DNA of 64,000 nt from IDS-8 sp040902105 (GTDB taxonomy: Bacteria > Pseudomonadota > Gammaproteobacteria > Steroidobacterales > Woeseiaceae). The notes beneath the pieces were generated by a model. It worked only from the letters and a program-made list of their open reading frames with translations. It made no database searches and had not been told where the DNA came from. Both the position numbers and the translations under genes were made by a program. The stretch spans positions 14,345 through 78,344 of the forward strand of contig JBBDXW010000065.1 in the NCBI GenBank assembly GCA_040902105.1, written 5' to 3'. Below, piece after piece: positions 38,669 to 46,932 of this stretch (within the stretch, counting starts at the first letter, position 1; every line of letters starts with the position of its first letter).

Positions 38669-39183
38669 TGCTGGTGCGGGACCCCAGCTTGCAGGCCGAC
38701 CTGACGCCGTCGTTGCGGGAACGACTCGCACTCCTGCTGCATGACGAAAGCGAACAGCTGGACACCGGCCGATTCGATGCTTGGCTCGCGCTCTTTACAC
38801 CCGACTGTGTCTACTGGATGCCGTTAAGCCCGGAGCAGCCCGATGCGCTGGACCATGTGTCGCTTTTCTACGAGGATCGATTGGCCATGCGGCTCCGGAT
38901 CGAACGGCTGCGGCATCCGCGCGCCCATTCCCTGAAGGATCTCATTCGCACGAGCCGCTGCGGCGCCACGCCGGTGGCCGAGAAGATAGACGAGTCCACA
39001 GGCGACCTGGTGATCACCCGGCGCTTCCAGATGGTCGAGTATCACCGCGACCGGACCCGGCTGTTTGCCGGTATTTACACCTATCAGATCGCGGATTTCC
39101 GCGACGATCCTCGCATCCGGCTGAAGCGCGTCGACCTGGTCGATTCCGCCGCCCCGTTCGAGGCCATAGAAACTTTCATCTGA
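38665..39183 (+). CDS. Aromatic-ring-hydroxylating dioxygenase, beta subunit
   Basis: This 172-residue NTF2-fold small subunit has LLHDESEQLDTGRFDAWLALFTPDCVYWMP and the conserved strand RRFQMVEYHRDRTRLFAG. Beta subunits are structural and complete the alpha3-beta3 hexamer. Its ATG overlaps the alpha-subunit stop by 4 bases. It is followed by a 185-bp gap before ubiX. Confidence 0.88.
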   Translation: MMLVRDPSLQADLTPSLRERLALLLHDESEQLDTGRFDAWLALFTPDCVYWMPLSPEQPDALDHVSLFYEDRLAMRLRIERLRHPRAHSLKDLIRTSRCGATPVAEKIDESTGDLVITRRFQMVEYHRDRTRLFAGIYTYQIADFRDDPRIRLKRVDLVDSAAPFEAIETFI

Positions 39184-39368
39184 GCCACACATGAATTCGG
39201 CTGCCTCACGTGAAAAGAGATTGCACGGATCCGACGAAAGGATCGGTTATCTGAGACATTGCGGGCCGCGGCAGAGGTTGAGCAACCGACGCCCGCACCC
39301 GATAATTCATCAATGATTCATCGGCAATCCGCCCCTAAAGCATCAACCGGATCCCTGCGAGGCATTCG

Positions 39369-39992
39369 ATGACCCGGTGTTACAGTGAAACGATCACGGT
39401 GGCGATGACCGGCGCCTCCGGCGCGCAGTACGGTCTGCGGCTGATCGAGTGCCTCATCGGGGCGGGCCGGCAGATCTATTTGATGATCAGCAAACCGGCA
39501 CAGATCGTCATCGCATCGGAAACATCGTTCAAACTGCCGGCCCGCAGTGCCGAGGTCGCCCGCCTGCTGGCGGATCGTTACGGCGCAGAAAGCGGTCAGA
39601 TATGTGTATTCGGTGCCGAAGAATGGAGCGCGCCCGTCGCAAGCGGTTCCGGCGCGCCCCACGTCATGACTGTTTGCCCCTGTACGATGGGCACTCTTTC
39701 GAGCATTGCGGTCGGCGCCAGCAAGAACCTGATCGAGCGTGCGGCAGATGTTGTCATCAAGGAAGGTGGCAAGCTCATACTGGTACCGCGTGAGACGCCT
39801 TTGTCCGCCATTCATCTCGAGAACATGCTGAAGCTCGCGCGACTGGGTGCCGTCGTTCTGCCGGCGAATCCCGGCTTCTACAACAATCCGGTCGGCATAG
39901 ACGACCTGGTCGACTTCGTCGTCGCCCGCATCCTCGACCAGATGAACGTGGAACACACCCTCGTACCGGTCTGGGGCGGAGAGTCTCCCTAG
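39369..39992 (+). CDS. ubiX: UbiX-family flavin prenyltransferase
   Basis: This 207-residue protein makes prenylated FMN, the cofactor of UbiD decarboxylases. It has TGASGAQYGLRL, VMTVCPCTMGTLSSIAVG, RAADVVIKEGGKLILVPRETPLS and NPGFYNNP, all UbiX signatures. GAGG lies 8 bases before the ATG. It is not with the ubiquinone genes but faces a UbiD gene whose stop overlaps its own, supporting a dedicated catabolic pair. Confidence 0.93.
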   Translation: MTRCYSETITVAMTGASGAQYGLRLIECLIGAGRQIYLMISKPAQIVIASETSFKLPARSAEVARLLADRYGAESGQICVFGAEEWSAPVASGSGAPHVMTVCPCTMGTLSSIAVGASKNLIERAADVVIKEGGKLILVPRETPLSAIHLENMLKLARLGAVVLPANPGFYNNPVGIDDLVDFVVARILDQMNVEHTLVPVWGGESP

Positions 39993-41284
39993 TTCAGGTA
40001 ATCGGCAAGATCGATATCGTCCTCGCCCGGCACCTTCTTGCGCTCGAACTCTTCTGCTCGTCCCCAGGGATGGGTCGCATCGATGATCAGCCGGCCCCAG
40101 TGGTCCTGGTGGGGATCGCGGTAGAAGCCCGGAATGTCCTCGAGAATCATTGCGCGCTTGTCGGCACGGCCGCGCGTCAGGTAAGCCCACATCACGTCGT
40201 CGAGATCGTAGATGTCCACATCTTCATCAACCACGATGCAAACCTTGTTGTAGTCCAGGTGCGAACCGAGCGCAGCCAGCAATGCGTGTTTGCCGTGTCC
40301 CCTGTACTGCTTCTTGATCTTCATGATGGTGATCATGACGTTTGGCCGGCAGGACACGTCGATGAGTCCGGGAATCTGGCGGGACACATGGCTATAGATG
40401 CGTGCGGCCGTTACCGCCTCGAGGGGACGCAAGTCTTCGGGCGATCCGCATAACAGGGCATGGTAGATGGCCTGATTGCGCCAGTTGACTTCCGACACCT
40501 CGAAAACGTGGTTGTTGCCCACCGGCACGTAGAAGCCCAGGAACTCGCCGAAGGGGCCCTCCGGCCGGCGATCGTGGGGCAGTATCCGGCCCTCTACCAC
40601 GACCTCGACATCAGCGGGGACGCTCAGGTTTATGGTATTGCAGGGATACATATCGATCGGTCGTTTGGCGATCTTCGCCGCCACATCGAGTTCGCTGACG
40701 TCCATCGGCGGAGACGAGCAGGCAGCGAGAAAAATCTCCGGCGGCGTGCCGATCAGCAGTGCCGCCTCAAGGGGCTCGTCTCGCGCCTCCGCCCTCTCCT
40801 GATATTTCGCAAGATCGTGGCTCGAGCCGAGCCTGATCCGCAATTCGTCGTCGCTGACGACCATCGACCGGTGAAAGGACAGGTTGGGCACGCCCGAGTC
40901 GGGGTCCCTGGCAAGGAACAGCGCCGAGGTGATGTACGGTCCGGCGTCCTTGCCGTGATACGTGATCATCGGTAGATCGCTCAAGCGACCGTTGCTGCGA
41001 TCGCTCGGCACAGGCACGGTCTCGAGCAACGGCCTGGACGATCCCGATCCTTCCACCAAGTCGTTCCAGTGCCGGCAAAAGCGGTCGTACGGCGAACCGA
41101 TGAGGTCACACAATCTCGAATGGCTGCCATAAAGATTGGTCGCGACGCGCATGTTCGTGTCCTGGACACGCTCGAACAACAACGCGCTTTCGCTGGTCTT
41201 CTGAAAGCATTTCGTGACCGCAGCCAGTTCATACTCGGGATTCACCTCACGGCCGACAACGGCGATGTCACCGCGTTCCTGCAA
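39989..41284 (-). CDS. UbiD-family decarboxylase
   Basis: This 431-residue prFMN-dependent decarboxylase has a UbiD core (PADVEVVVEGRILPHDRRPEGPFGEF) with the E-R-E-type region, CGSPEDLRPLEAVTAARIY, and a C-terminal WAYLTRGRADKR segment. It converges with ubiX, and both stops share CTAG (39989-39992). The start is unclear: TTG 41284 is used here, but upstream codons IIRDFVRQLQ match the usual UbiD N-terminus, and before them come a non-standard start (ATC/ATT) and a stop at 41324-41326. The substrate is probably an aromatic or unsaturated acid. Confidence 0.85.
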   Translation of the reverse strand: MQERGDIAVVGREVNPEYELAAVTKCFQKTSESALLFERVQDTNMRVATNLYGSHSRLCDLIGSPYDRFCRHWNDLVEGSGSSRPLLETVPVPSDRSNGRLSDLPMITYHGKDAGPYITSALFLARDPDSGVPNLSFHRSMVVSDDELRIRLGSSHDLAKYQERAEARDEPLEAALLIGTPPEIFLAACSSPPMDVSELDVAAKIAKRPIDMYPCNTINLSVPADVEVVVEGRILPHDRRPEGPFGEFLGFYVPVGNNHVFEVSEVNWRNQAIYHALLCGSPEDLRPLEAVTAARIYSHVSRQIPGLIDVSCRPNVMITIMKIKKQYRGHGKHALLAALGSHLDYNKVCIVVDEDVDIYDLDDVMWAYLTRGRADKRAMILEDIPGFYRDPHQDHWGRLIIDATHPWGRAEEFERKKVPGEDDIDLADYLN

Positions 41285-41289
41285 TTGCC

Positions 41290-41442
41290 TTACAAAGTCC
41301 CGAATGATGCTTCTCCCGTGAAATCACGCGCCGATGCAATGTCGCACACTTTCACGAACGACAGCAAGGATGCAACCGGACTGTTCATTTCGACAAAGCC
41401 TGTCCGGATCCAGCGATCGAATTTGAGGACGTTCTCGATCAT
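41290..41442 (-). pseudogene. Possible truncated 50-residue gene fused against ubiD
   Basis: This frame starts at ATG 41442 with AGGAG in good position and ends with TAA at 41290-41292, inside the expected 5' end of ubiD but in another frame. Its first 20 residues (IENVLKFDRWIRTGFVEMN) resemble the start of PrnB/DUF1864-type proteins, by memory only; the rest does not. It could be the N-terminal stub of such a gene left by a deletion that also removed the ubiD start codon. Alternatively it is a small real leader gene. Confidence 0.4.
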
Positions 41443-41528
41443 ATCTCCTATCCTTCGACAAGTACGTGGACGGCTAAGCCGCCGGCGGTGCGAGGTGCTT
41501 GCGGCGACCAAACGAGCGGGACGGTGAA

Positions 41529-42500
41529 ATGACGATCAAAACATTGGGCAGGGCCCTGGTCGCCGCGATGGCGCTCTTCTGCGGCTCCGTGGCCGCCGGT
41601 GAACCGGTTGCCGGCGATCGATTGCTGCGCCTGGGTTACGAATCCGCCGCGACCGGCCACCGCCGCGAGTACTTCGTGTTCCTGCCAGTCGGGTACCGGC
41701 AGGAAGCCGGACGCGAGTGGCCGGTCATGCTCTTCCTGCACGGCAACGGCGAGCGCGGCGACGGCCTCGACGACCTCGATTACGTGCTTGCGCACGGCCC
41801 GTTGATGGAAGCCTGGATCCAGCGCCGGCCGCTCCCCTTCATCATCATCAGCCCCCAGCTCCCCGTCTTCGGCGAACTCGATGCGATCGCGGATCGCAAG
41901 ACTGAGAAACCGGCGCGACTCGACCACGGCGCTCCGGAGCGCAACTACGGCTTTCCATCGACGCTGCCGATCCAGAGAACCGGGCCGGACGCGTTCCCGG
42001 ACGGGCCGCACGCCAACTACGATCCCTTCAGCGAGCCACAGCAACTGCCGGCCGGCTGGGAGCGGATCGACACCGAGCTCATCGCGATGGTCGACCACGT
42101 GCTGGACGAATTCCGGACGGATCCGTCGCGCGTCTATCTGACGGGCTTGAGCATGGGCGGTTTCGGTGCGTTCCACATGGCGACGCGGTTCCCTGACCGC
42201 TGGGCGGCGATGGCCGCCATCGTCGCCACCGGCAGACCGGAACACGCCGGTACGCTGGCCGACGCAGGGCTGCCGATCTGGATGTTCGGCGGCGGCAAGG
42301 ACACGATCGTAAAGCCCCACTGGCTCTACACGATGGCGCGGGCGCTCGAGGAAGCGGAGCACCCGGCGCTGCGTTTCACGATGCACGAGGACATGGACCA
42401 TGACGCGTGGAAACGCGTCTACGCGGGCCACGACCTGTACGACTGGTTCCTGCGCTACCGCAGCGACGAGCGCCCTGCGCGCCGTGAAAAGAGCCAGTGA
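41529..42500 (+). CDS. Exported alpha/beta hydrolase (esterase/peptidase-like)
   Basis: This 323-residue protein has a signal peptide (MTIKTLGRALVAAMALFCGS) and an alpha/beta-hydrolase domain with LFLHGNGERGDG (oxyanion), the nucleophile elbow GLSMGG, and the terminal histidine in HEDMDHDAW. It resembles predicted carboxylesterases of the PHB-depolymerase-like group. A periplasmic ester hydrolase next to a receptor-driven catabolic cluster could release an acid from an ester. ATG 41529 gives the cleanest signal peptide. Confidence 0.8.
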   Translation: MTIKTLGRALVAAMALFCGSVAAGEPVAGDRLLRLGYESAATGHRREYFVFLPVGYRQEAGREWPVMLFLHGNGERGDGLDDLDYVLAHGPLMEAWIQRRPLPFIIISPQLPVFGELDAIADRKTEKPARLDHGAPERNYGFPSTLPIQRTGPDAFPDGPHANYDPFSEPQQLPAGWERIDTELIAMVDHVLDEFRTDPSRVYLTGLSMGGFGAFHMATRFPDRWAAMAAIVATGRPEHAGTLADAGLPIWMFGGGKDTIVKPHWLYTMARALEEAEHPALRFTMHEDMDHDAWKRVYAGHDLYDWFLRYRSDERPARREKSQ

Positions 42501-42536
42501 GGCCGTCCCGCCGGTTCCCCACGCGGCCGGGCCAGG

Positions 42537-43709
42537 CTATTCGGCGCTGCCCGGCCTCGCCGACAGCCGCGACGTAGCGAGGGACAGCAGCGCGCACGCC
42601 GCCATCAAGGCGGCGAGATGCGGCAGCGTCACGTCGAAGCTCAGACTGACCGCGAAGTTCAGCAGCGACGCCCCCATTGACTGGACCAGGATGAACAGCG
42701 CCGACGCCGTGCCGGCAGCGTGAGCGAAAGGCACCAGCGCCTCGCCCGCCGCCAGGCTGACGACCAGACCCGTCCCCAGGCAGGCGGCGGCGACCAGCGG
42801 CAACATCATCGCCACGTTCGTCTCGGGCGCCAGCGACAGTGCCAGGATGGAGACCCAGCCAACCGACGCCATCCACAGTCCGGCCCGCATGCTGCGCTCT
42901 ACCCCGATCCGCGGCACCGTGAACCACACCAGGTAAAACCCCGCTGCGACCGCGGCGTTGAACGCGGTGAGGACGAATCCGTTCTGGCGGGAGGTGAAGC
43001 CGTACAGCGCTTCGGTGACGTAAGTGTAGTTCGACAGGAAGAGCAGCAGTGTCGCGAACAGGAACATGTTGGTCAGGGTATGGCGCAGGAACACCCGGTG
43101 GGTCAGGATCTCCTTCCACCTGCCGGCGACCGGCAGCCCCGTCCGCAGGTGGGCAGGGTTGGTCTCCTCGAGCCAGGCGTACGCGGCCAGCATTACCGCT
43201 CCGGCGACACACATCATGACGAGGAAGTTGATGCGCCAGTCGAACAGCGCGCTGGTCATGCCACCGATGAAGGGCGCGGCGATCGGTACCCACACCATGA
43301 TCAGGAACATGCTGGCGATGGCCTTCGTGGCGCCGGTCGGCCCGTAGACGTCCCGCAGCACCGCGCGCGCGATGATCGCGGTCGAGGCCGCGCAGAACCC
43401 CTGCGCGGCCCGGAAACCGAGAAATGCGGTAACGTGCGGCGAGAGCATGCATCCGAGAGACGCGAGCAGGTAGCCGCCCAGGCCGATCAGCATCACCTTG
43501 CGCCGACCGATACGATCGGCGAGGGAGCCCAGGACGAAAGGTCCGAAGCCGTAGCCGATCAGGAACATCGTCATGGTCGACTTGACCGCCTCGACGGAGG
43601 CGCCGAAGTCCCGCGTCACCGACGGCAGCGAGGGTGCGAAATAATCCATCGACATGGTCGAGAGCGCACTGACGAAGGCCAGCACAAAGAGGATGCGCAG
43701 GCGGCGCAT
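42537..43709 (-). CDS. MFS transporter, Bcr/CflA-type
   Basis: This 390-residue membrane protein has 12 predicted helices, the family start FVLAFVSALSTMSMDYFAPSLP, a motif-A loop GSLADRIGRRKVML, and RAAQGFCAASTAIIARAVLRDVYGP, the mark of Bcr/CflA drug-proton antiporters. ATG 43709 is chosen; the in-frame extension to 43901 is low-complexity. It is 98 bases downstream of the VOC remnant on the same strand and may belong to the same unit. In this setting it may move a metabolite rather than a drug. Confidence 0.85.
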   Translation of the reverse strand: MRRLRILFVLAFVSALSTMSMDYFAPSLPSVTRDFGASVEAVKSTMTMFLIGYGFGPFVLGSLADRIGRRKVMLIGLGGYLLASLGCMLSPHVTAFLGFRAAQGFCAASTAIIARAVLRDVYGPTGATKAIASMFLIMVWVPIAAPFIGGMTSALFDWRINFLVMMCVAGAVMLAAYAWLEETNPAHLRTGLPVAGRWKEILTHRVFLRHTLTNMFLFATLLLFLSNYTYVTEALYGFTSRQNGFVLTAFNAAVAAGFYLVWFTVPRIGVERSMRAGLWMASVGWVSILALSLAPETNVAMMLPLVAAACLGTGLVVSLAAGEALVPFAHAAGTASALFILVQSMGASLLNFAVSLSFDVTLPHLAALMAACALLSLATSRLSARPGSAE

Positions 43710-43806
43710 CAGGTCCGGGCCATCCGGGAATGGCGTCCCCGAGCCACACGGTATCGCCCGGGCGGCATGCCGAACGTCGTGAAGACCGTGGCGAAACCCG
43801 CGCCGC

Positions 43807-43998
43807 TCAGGGTGTGTAGTCGACCCGGCACACGCCGCCTCGCGTCTGCATGCTTTCATCGGTGTACTGCTGGAGCTCGATAAAGATGCCGTTCGGGTCA
43901 TGGCAGGTGATCATCCTCGTCCGGTCATTTTCGAGCACGGCCTCGCCGGTCTCGATGCAGACGTGCGCGAGCCTGGCCGAAAACGATCTACTCTGCAT
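43807..43998 (-). pseudogene. VOC/glyoxalase-family gene with internal deletion
   Basis: This 63-codon frame starts inside the end of the SDR gene (ATG 43998). LAHVCIETGEAV at its N-terminus looks like the first strand of a VOC module, while CHDPNGIFIELQQY is the C-terminal metal-ligand strand of one. The intervening 70 or so residues of a normal VOC domain are missing, yet the frame remains open. So this is probably an in-frame internal deletion rather than a separate small protein. It was coupled to the SDR in the operon. Confidence 0.65.
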
Positions 43999-44863
43999 GG
44001 TCCCTGCCCTCGCTCCACCAGTCGGTGCCGGCCACTTCCCGCAGGAAAGCGTCGCGCGCCGCGTCGTCCTGCGCCCACATCTTACCGAGAACCGTTTCGG
44101 CCACCTTGTCGGCCGGCCAGCGCAACCTCGAGCCGTCGGACCCGGCGATCCTCACGTACAGTTCGCCGACGAGGCGTGGGTGGAAGGCCCGTTCCAGGCT
44201 ACGCCGTACGGCCCGCAGGCGGTCTTCGACGAATGGCCGATACGGGGAGTCGTCGGGATAGTTCGGCGGGAACAATCCCTCGTTGTCGAGGCTCGCCTCG
44301 AAAATGCCCGTCGCGTACATGCCGCCCTCGACCAGCGCGACGCGGATCCCGAAGCGGTCGACCTCGTGGCGGAGGGCCTCGGTCGCGCCCTCCAGCCCGA
44401 ACTTGCTGGCGGTATAGGCCAGGTCGCCCGGCAGGCCGGCAATCCCGGACAGCGAGCTCATCATGATGATGCAGCCCCCGCGCTGCGCGCGCATCTGCGG
44501 CAGTACCGCCCGGGCCAGCAGCAGCGGGCCGACCATGTTGGTGTCGATAACCGCCCGCAGGTCCTTTTCGCTGATGTCTTCCAGCGCGCCGGGACGGATG
44601 ATGCCGGCGTTGTTGACCAGCACGTCGAGGCGCCCCGCCGTACCGACGATCGACTCGATTACGCCGGCGAAGGTGTCGGCGCAGGTGACGTCCAGTTCGA
44701 TCACTTCGAGGCGCAGGTTCTCGTCGGCGGCCGCGTCGAGCAGGCTGCCGGCACGCGCGCGGTCGCGCATGCTCGCGTAGACGGTGTCGCCGTTGCGCGC
44801 GAAGGCCAACGCGCCCTCCAGGCCTAAACCGCTGCCGGCGCCGGTAATGAGTACAACGGACAT
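43988..44863 (-). CDS. SDR family oxidoreductase
   Basis: This 291-residue short-chain dehydrogenase has TGAGSGLG (cofactor loop), NNAG, SSLSGIAG and the YTASK catalytic tyrosine/lysine. The long C-terminal tail (residues 200-291) makes it an extended-type classical SDR. Its ATG follows the stop of the Gfo/Idh gene with no gap, and its stop overlaps the VOC remnant, so it sits in a four-gene unit. Probably acts on an alcohol or keto intermediate of the cluster's substrate. Confidence 0.87.
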   Translation of the reverse strand: MSVVLITGAGSGLGLEGALAFARNGDTVYASMRDRARAGSLLDAAADENLRLEVIELDVTCADTFAGVIESIVGTAGRLDVLVNNAGIIRPGALEDISEKDLRAVIDTNMVGPLLLARAVLPQMRAQRGGCIIMMSSLSGIAGLPGDLAYTASKFGLEGATEALRHEVDRFGIRVALVEGGMYATGIFEASLDNEGLFPPNYPDDSPYRPFVEDRLRAVRRSLERAFHPRLVGELYVRIAGSDGSRLRWPADKVAETVLGKMWAQDDAARDAFLREVAGTDWWSEGRDHAE

Positions 44864-45859
44864 TCAGGTCTCCATCGGGTATACCAGCGCGATCTGGCGG
44901 CGAATCTCGTCCAGCGTTCCCATGATCGCAAGGGATTCGTCAAGCGGCATCAGCGCACTCTCCGTGCGTCCGCCGCGGATGCATTCCGCCGCCTCTTCGG
45001 CCTCGAATTGATAGCCGCTTCCCGCGAAGGGCAGCGTGATCGTCTGTTCTTCGCCGGCCGCCAAGCTGACGGTCAGTGCCTGCGGCGCGAACAACGGCGG
45101 ATGCACACGGATGCTGCCGTGCTCGCCGATGAGCAGCACCTCCGGCGAACGCTTCGCGCGCAACGACACGTAGAGGTGAGCGACGCTGCCGTCGTCGCGT
45201 TCGAGCAGCACGGCGTCGTGCTCGTCGACGCCGCTGTCGCCGAAGCGGCCGGTGGCGAGGACGCGGGCCGGCTTGCCGAACAGCATCGACGCCCAGGAAA
45301 CGAGGTACACGCCTGCGTCGAGCAGCACGCCGCCACCGAGCTCGGGGCGAAACAGGTAGTTGGCCGGGTCGAACGGCGGCATGAAGGCACCCCCGGCGAC
45401 CACAACGCTGACGCGGCCGAGGATGCCTTCGGCCAGCAGTTCCCGCAACCGGACAACCGCCGGGATGTAGCGGGTCCACATCGCTTCCATCAGGAACAGG
45501 TTTTTCGCGCGGGCAAGGTCGATCATTCGACCGGCCTGGTCGGCGTTGATCGCGAACGGCTTCTCGCACAGCACGTGCTTGCCGGCCTCGAGGCAGCGCA
45601 GGGTCTGCTCGCAGTGCATCGCGTGCGGGCTGGCAATGTAGACCAGTTCGACAGCGTCGTCCTCGAGCATGCGGTCGATACCGCCACAGGCCGCGGCGGC
45701 GCCGAACCGTGCGGCGAACTCTTCGGCGTTGTCCCGCCGGCGCGAGGCGACGGCGTGCAGCACCAGGCCGCGTGCCTGGGGCACGGCGGCGGCGAAGGCC
45801 TGCGCCATCCGGCCCGTACCCACGATTCCGAGTCGCACGGGTTCCGACACGCTGCTCAT
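44864..45859 (-). CDS. Gfo/Idh/MocA-family oxidoreductase
   Basis: This 331-residue NAD(P)-dependent enzyme has the Rossmann motif GIVGTGRMA, the conserved EKPFA (Lys in the active site), MEAMWTRYIPA and GGGVLLDAGVY. It resembles dihydrodiol or trans-1,2-dihydrobenzene-diol dehydrogenase-like members of the family. It overlaps the upstream SDR gene by 4 bases and adjoins the downstream SDR gene. Substrate is likely a sugar or cyclic diol. Confidence 0.88.
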   Translation of the reverse strand: MSSVSEPVRLGIVGTGRMAQAFAAAVPQARGLVLHAVASRRRDNAEEFAARFGAAAACGGIDRMLEDDAVELVYIASPHAMHCEQTLRCLEAGKHVLCEKPFAINADQAGRMIDLARAKNLFLMEAMWTRYIPAVVRLRELLAEGILGRVSVVVAGGAFMPPFDPANYLFRPELGGGVLLDAGVYLVSWASMLFGKPARVLATGRFGDSGVDEHDAVLLERDDGSVAHLYVSLRAKRSPEVLLIGEHGSIRVHPPLFAPQALTVSLAAGEEQTITLPFAGSGYQFEAEEAAECIRGGRTESALMPLDESLAIMGTLDEIRRQIALVYPMET

Positions 45860-46662
45860 CCACGTGCCCCGGCGACAGAGAATCCGCCGTCAACGGCCAG
45901 CGTCTGGCCGGTAATGAACGATGCGTCGTCTCCGGCGAGGAACGCGATCGACTGCGCGATCTCGCGGGGCTCGGCGATGCGGCCGAGCAAACCGTAACCG
46001 CGCGTCATCTTTCGCACCTCGTCGGCGGAGATGCCCTTGCGCGCCATTGCATCGATGTGGAAATCGGTGAGCGTGTTCCCGGGGCAGACCGCATTGACGC
46101 GGATGCCGCGGGTGCCGTACTCGGATGCCAGACTTCGGGCCAGGCCGAGCACCGCGGCCTTGCTCATGTCGTAGACAGCCATTCCGGCTGTCCCCACCAG
46201 CGCGTTCACGGAAGAGACGATGACAATCGCGCCCGACCCCTGGTCCAGCATCGACGGGATCACGGCCCGGGCGCTGTACGCCGTGCCGTTGAGATTTATA
46301 GCCAGGATGCGCTGCCAGTCCTGATCGGGCGTTTCGAGGAGACTGCCGCCGACCTGAATACCGGCGTTGGCGACCAGTGCGTCAATGCGACCCCATGTCC
46401 GCGCCACGCGATCGGCGGCGGCCTCGCAGGCGTCTGGATCGACGACGTCCAGCAGCAGCGCCATCGCGTCGCCACCGCTCTTCACGATGGCCGATGTGGC
46501 GGTGTCCAGGCGGTCCTCGTCGCAGTCAGCGAGGGCGACGCGATAACCGCGCTCCGCGAACAGCTCCGCGCAGGCCCTGCCGATGCCCGCTGCAGCCCCG
46601 GTTATCAGCGCGACGCGGCCACCTCCCGTTGCAGCGATGTCGTCTTCTCGTTCGCTCATCAC
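45856..46662 (-). CDS. SDR family oxidoreductase (first gene of the unit)
   Basis: This 268-residue classical SDR has TGAAAGIG, NAG, SSVNALVG, YDMSKAA with the catalytic Tyr and Lys, and the C-terminal SFITGQTLAVDGGFS. The first Met may be 46662 or 46659. It is the first gene of the four-gene minus-strand unit, and the AT-rich dyad at 46687-46706 lies 24 bases upstream of its start, which suggests operator control. Substrate unknown. Confidence 0.88.
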   Translation of the reverse strand: MMSEREDDIAATGGGRVALITGAAAGIGRACAELFAERGYRVALADCDEDRLDTATSAIVKSGGDAMALLLDVVDPDACEAAADRVARTWGRIDALVANAGIQVGGSLLETPDQDWQRILAINLNGTAYSARAVIPSMLDQGSGAIVIVSSVNALVGTAGMAVYDMSKAAVLGLARSLASEYGTRGIRVNAVCPGNTLTDFHIDAMARKGISADEVRKMTRGYGLLGRIAEPREIAQSIAFLAGDDASFITGQTLAVDGGFSVAGARG

Positions 46663-46686
46663 CCGTTTGGAACCCCCTCCGCTGAG

Positions 46687-46706
46687 TTAGTTTATATATT
46701 TACTAA
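46687..46706. promoter_or_regulatory. AT-rich dyad, candidate operator (site 1)
   Basis: TTAGTTTATA followed by TATTTACTAA forms an imperfect dyad (8 of 10 positions) just upstream of the SDR-Gfo-SDR unit. It shares AGTTTATA with the sites at 53134-53147 and 60911-60925. The same dyad would face the remnant alcohol dehydrogenase gene on the other strand. Confidence 0.5.
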
Positions 46707-46760
46707 ATGTCCGGCCATGGTAATCTCGAACCTCACCGGACTGCAAACAGGATGTTGGTG

Positions 46761-46906
46761 ATGGCGCGTCGAATCGTGTTTCCCCGGCAGGGCGAAGTGG
46801 CGCTGGTGCCGTTCGAGCCTGGGAATTCGCGCCGGAGAATTGCGCCAGGGCATACGTGCTGGCCGAATCGGCGCGCGAGCGGACTCTCGGCATCCTGTTC
46901 GACTGG
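46761..46906 (+). pseudogene. Medium-chain alcohol dehydrogenase remnant with internal deletion
   Basis: From ATG 46761 the frame reads MARRIVFPRQGEVALVPFEP, like the N-terminus of zinc-type alcohol dehydrogenases. At about 46822 the coding switches frame and reads CARAYVLAES...RTLGILFDWT, like the C-terminus of the same family. The roughly 300 middle residues are gone, so an internal deletion with a frameshift has destroyed the gene. It is divergent from the SDR unit and shares its candidate operator. Confidence 0.6.
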
Positions 46907-46932
46907 ACGCGCGAGAGCCGAAGCGCAGCCGA

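Noticed and set aside
42376..43749. A long minus-strand frame overlapping the Bcr/CflA transporter
   Set aside because: It is a shadow frame caused by high GC; the transporter frame has clear helices and family motifs.
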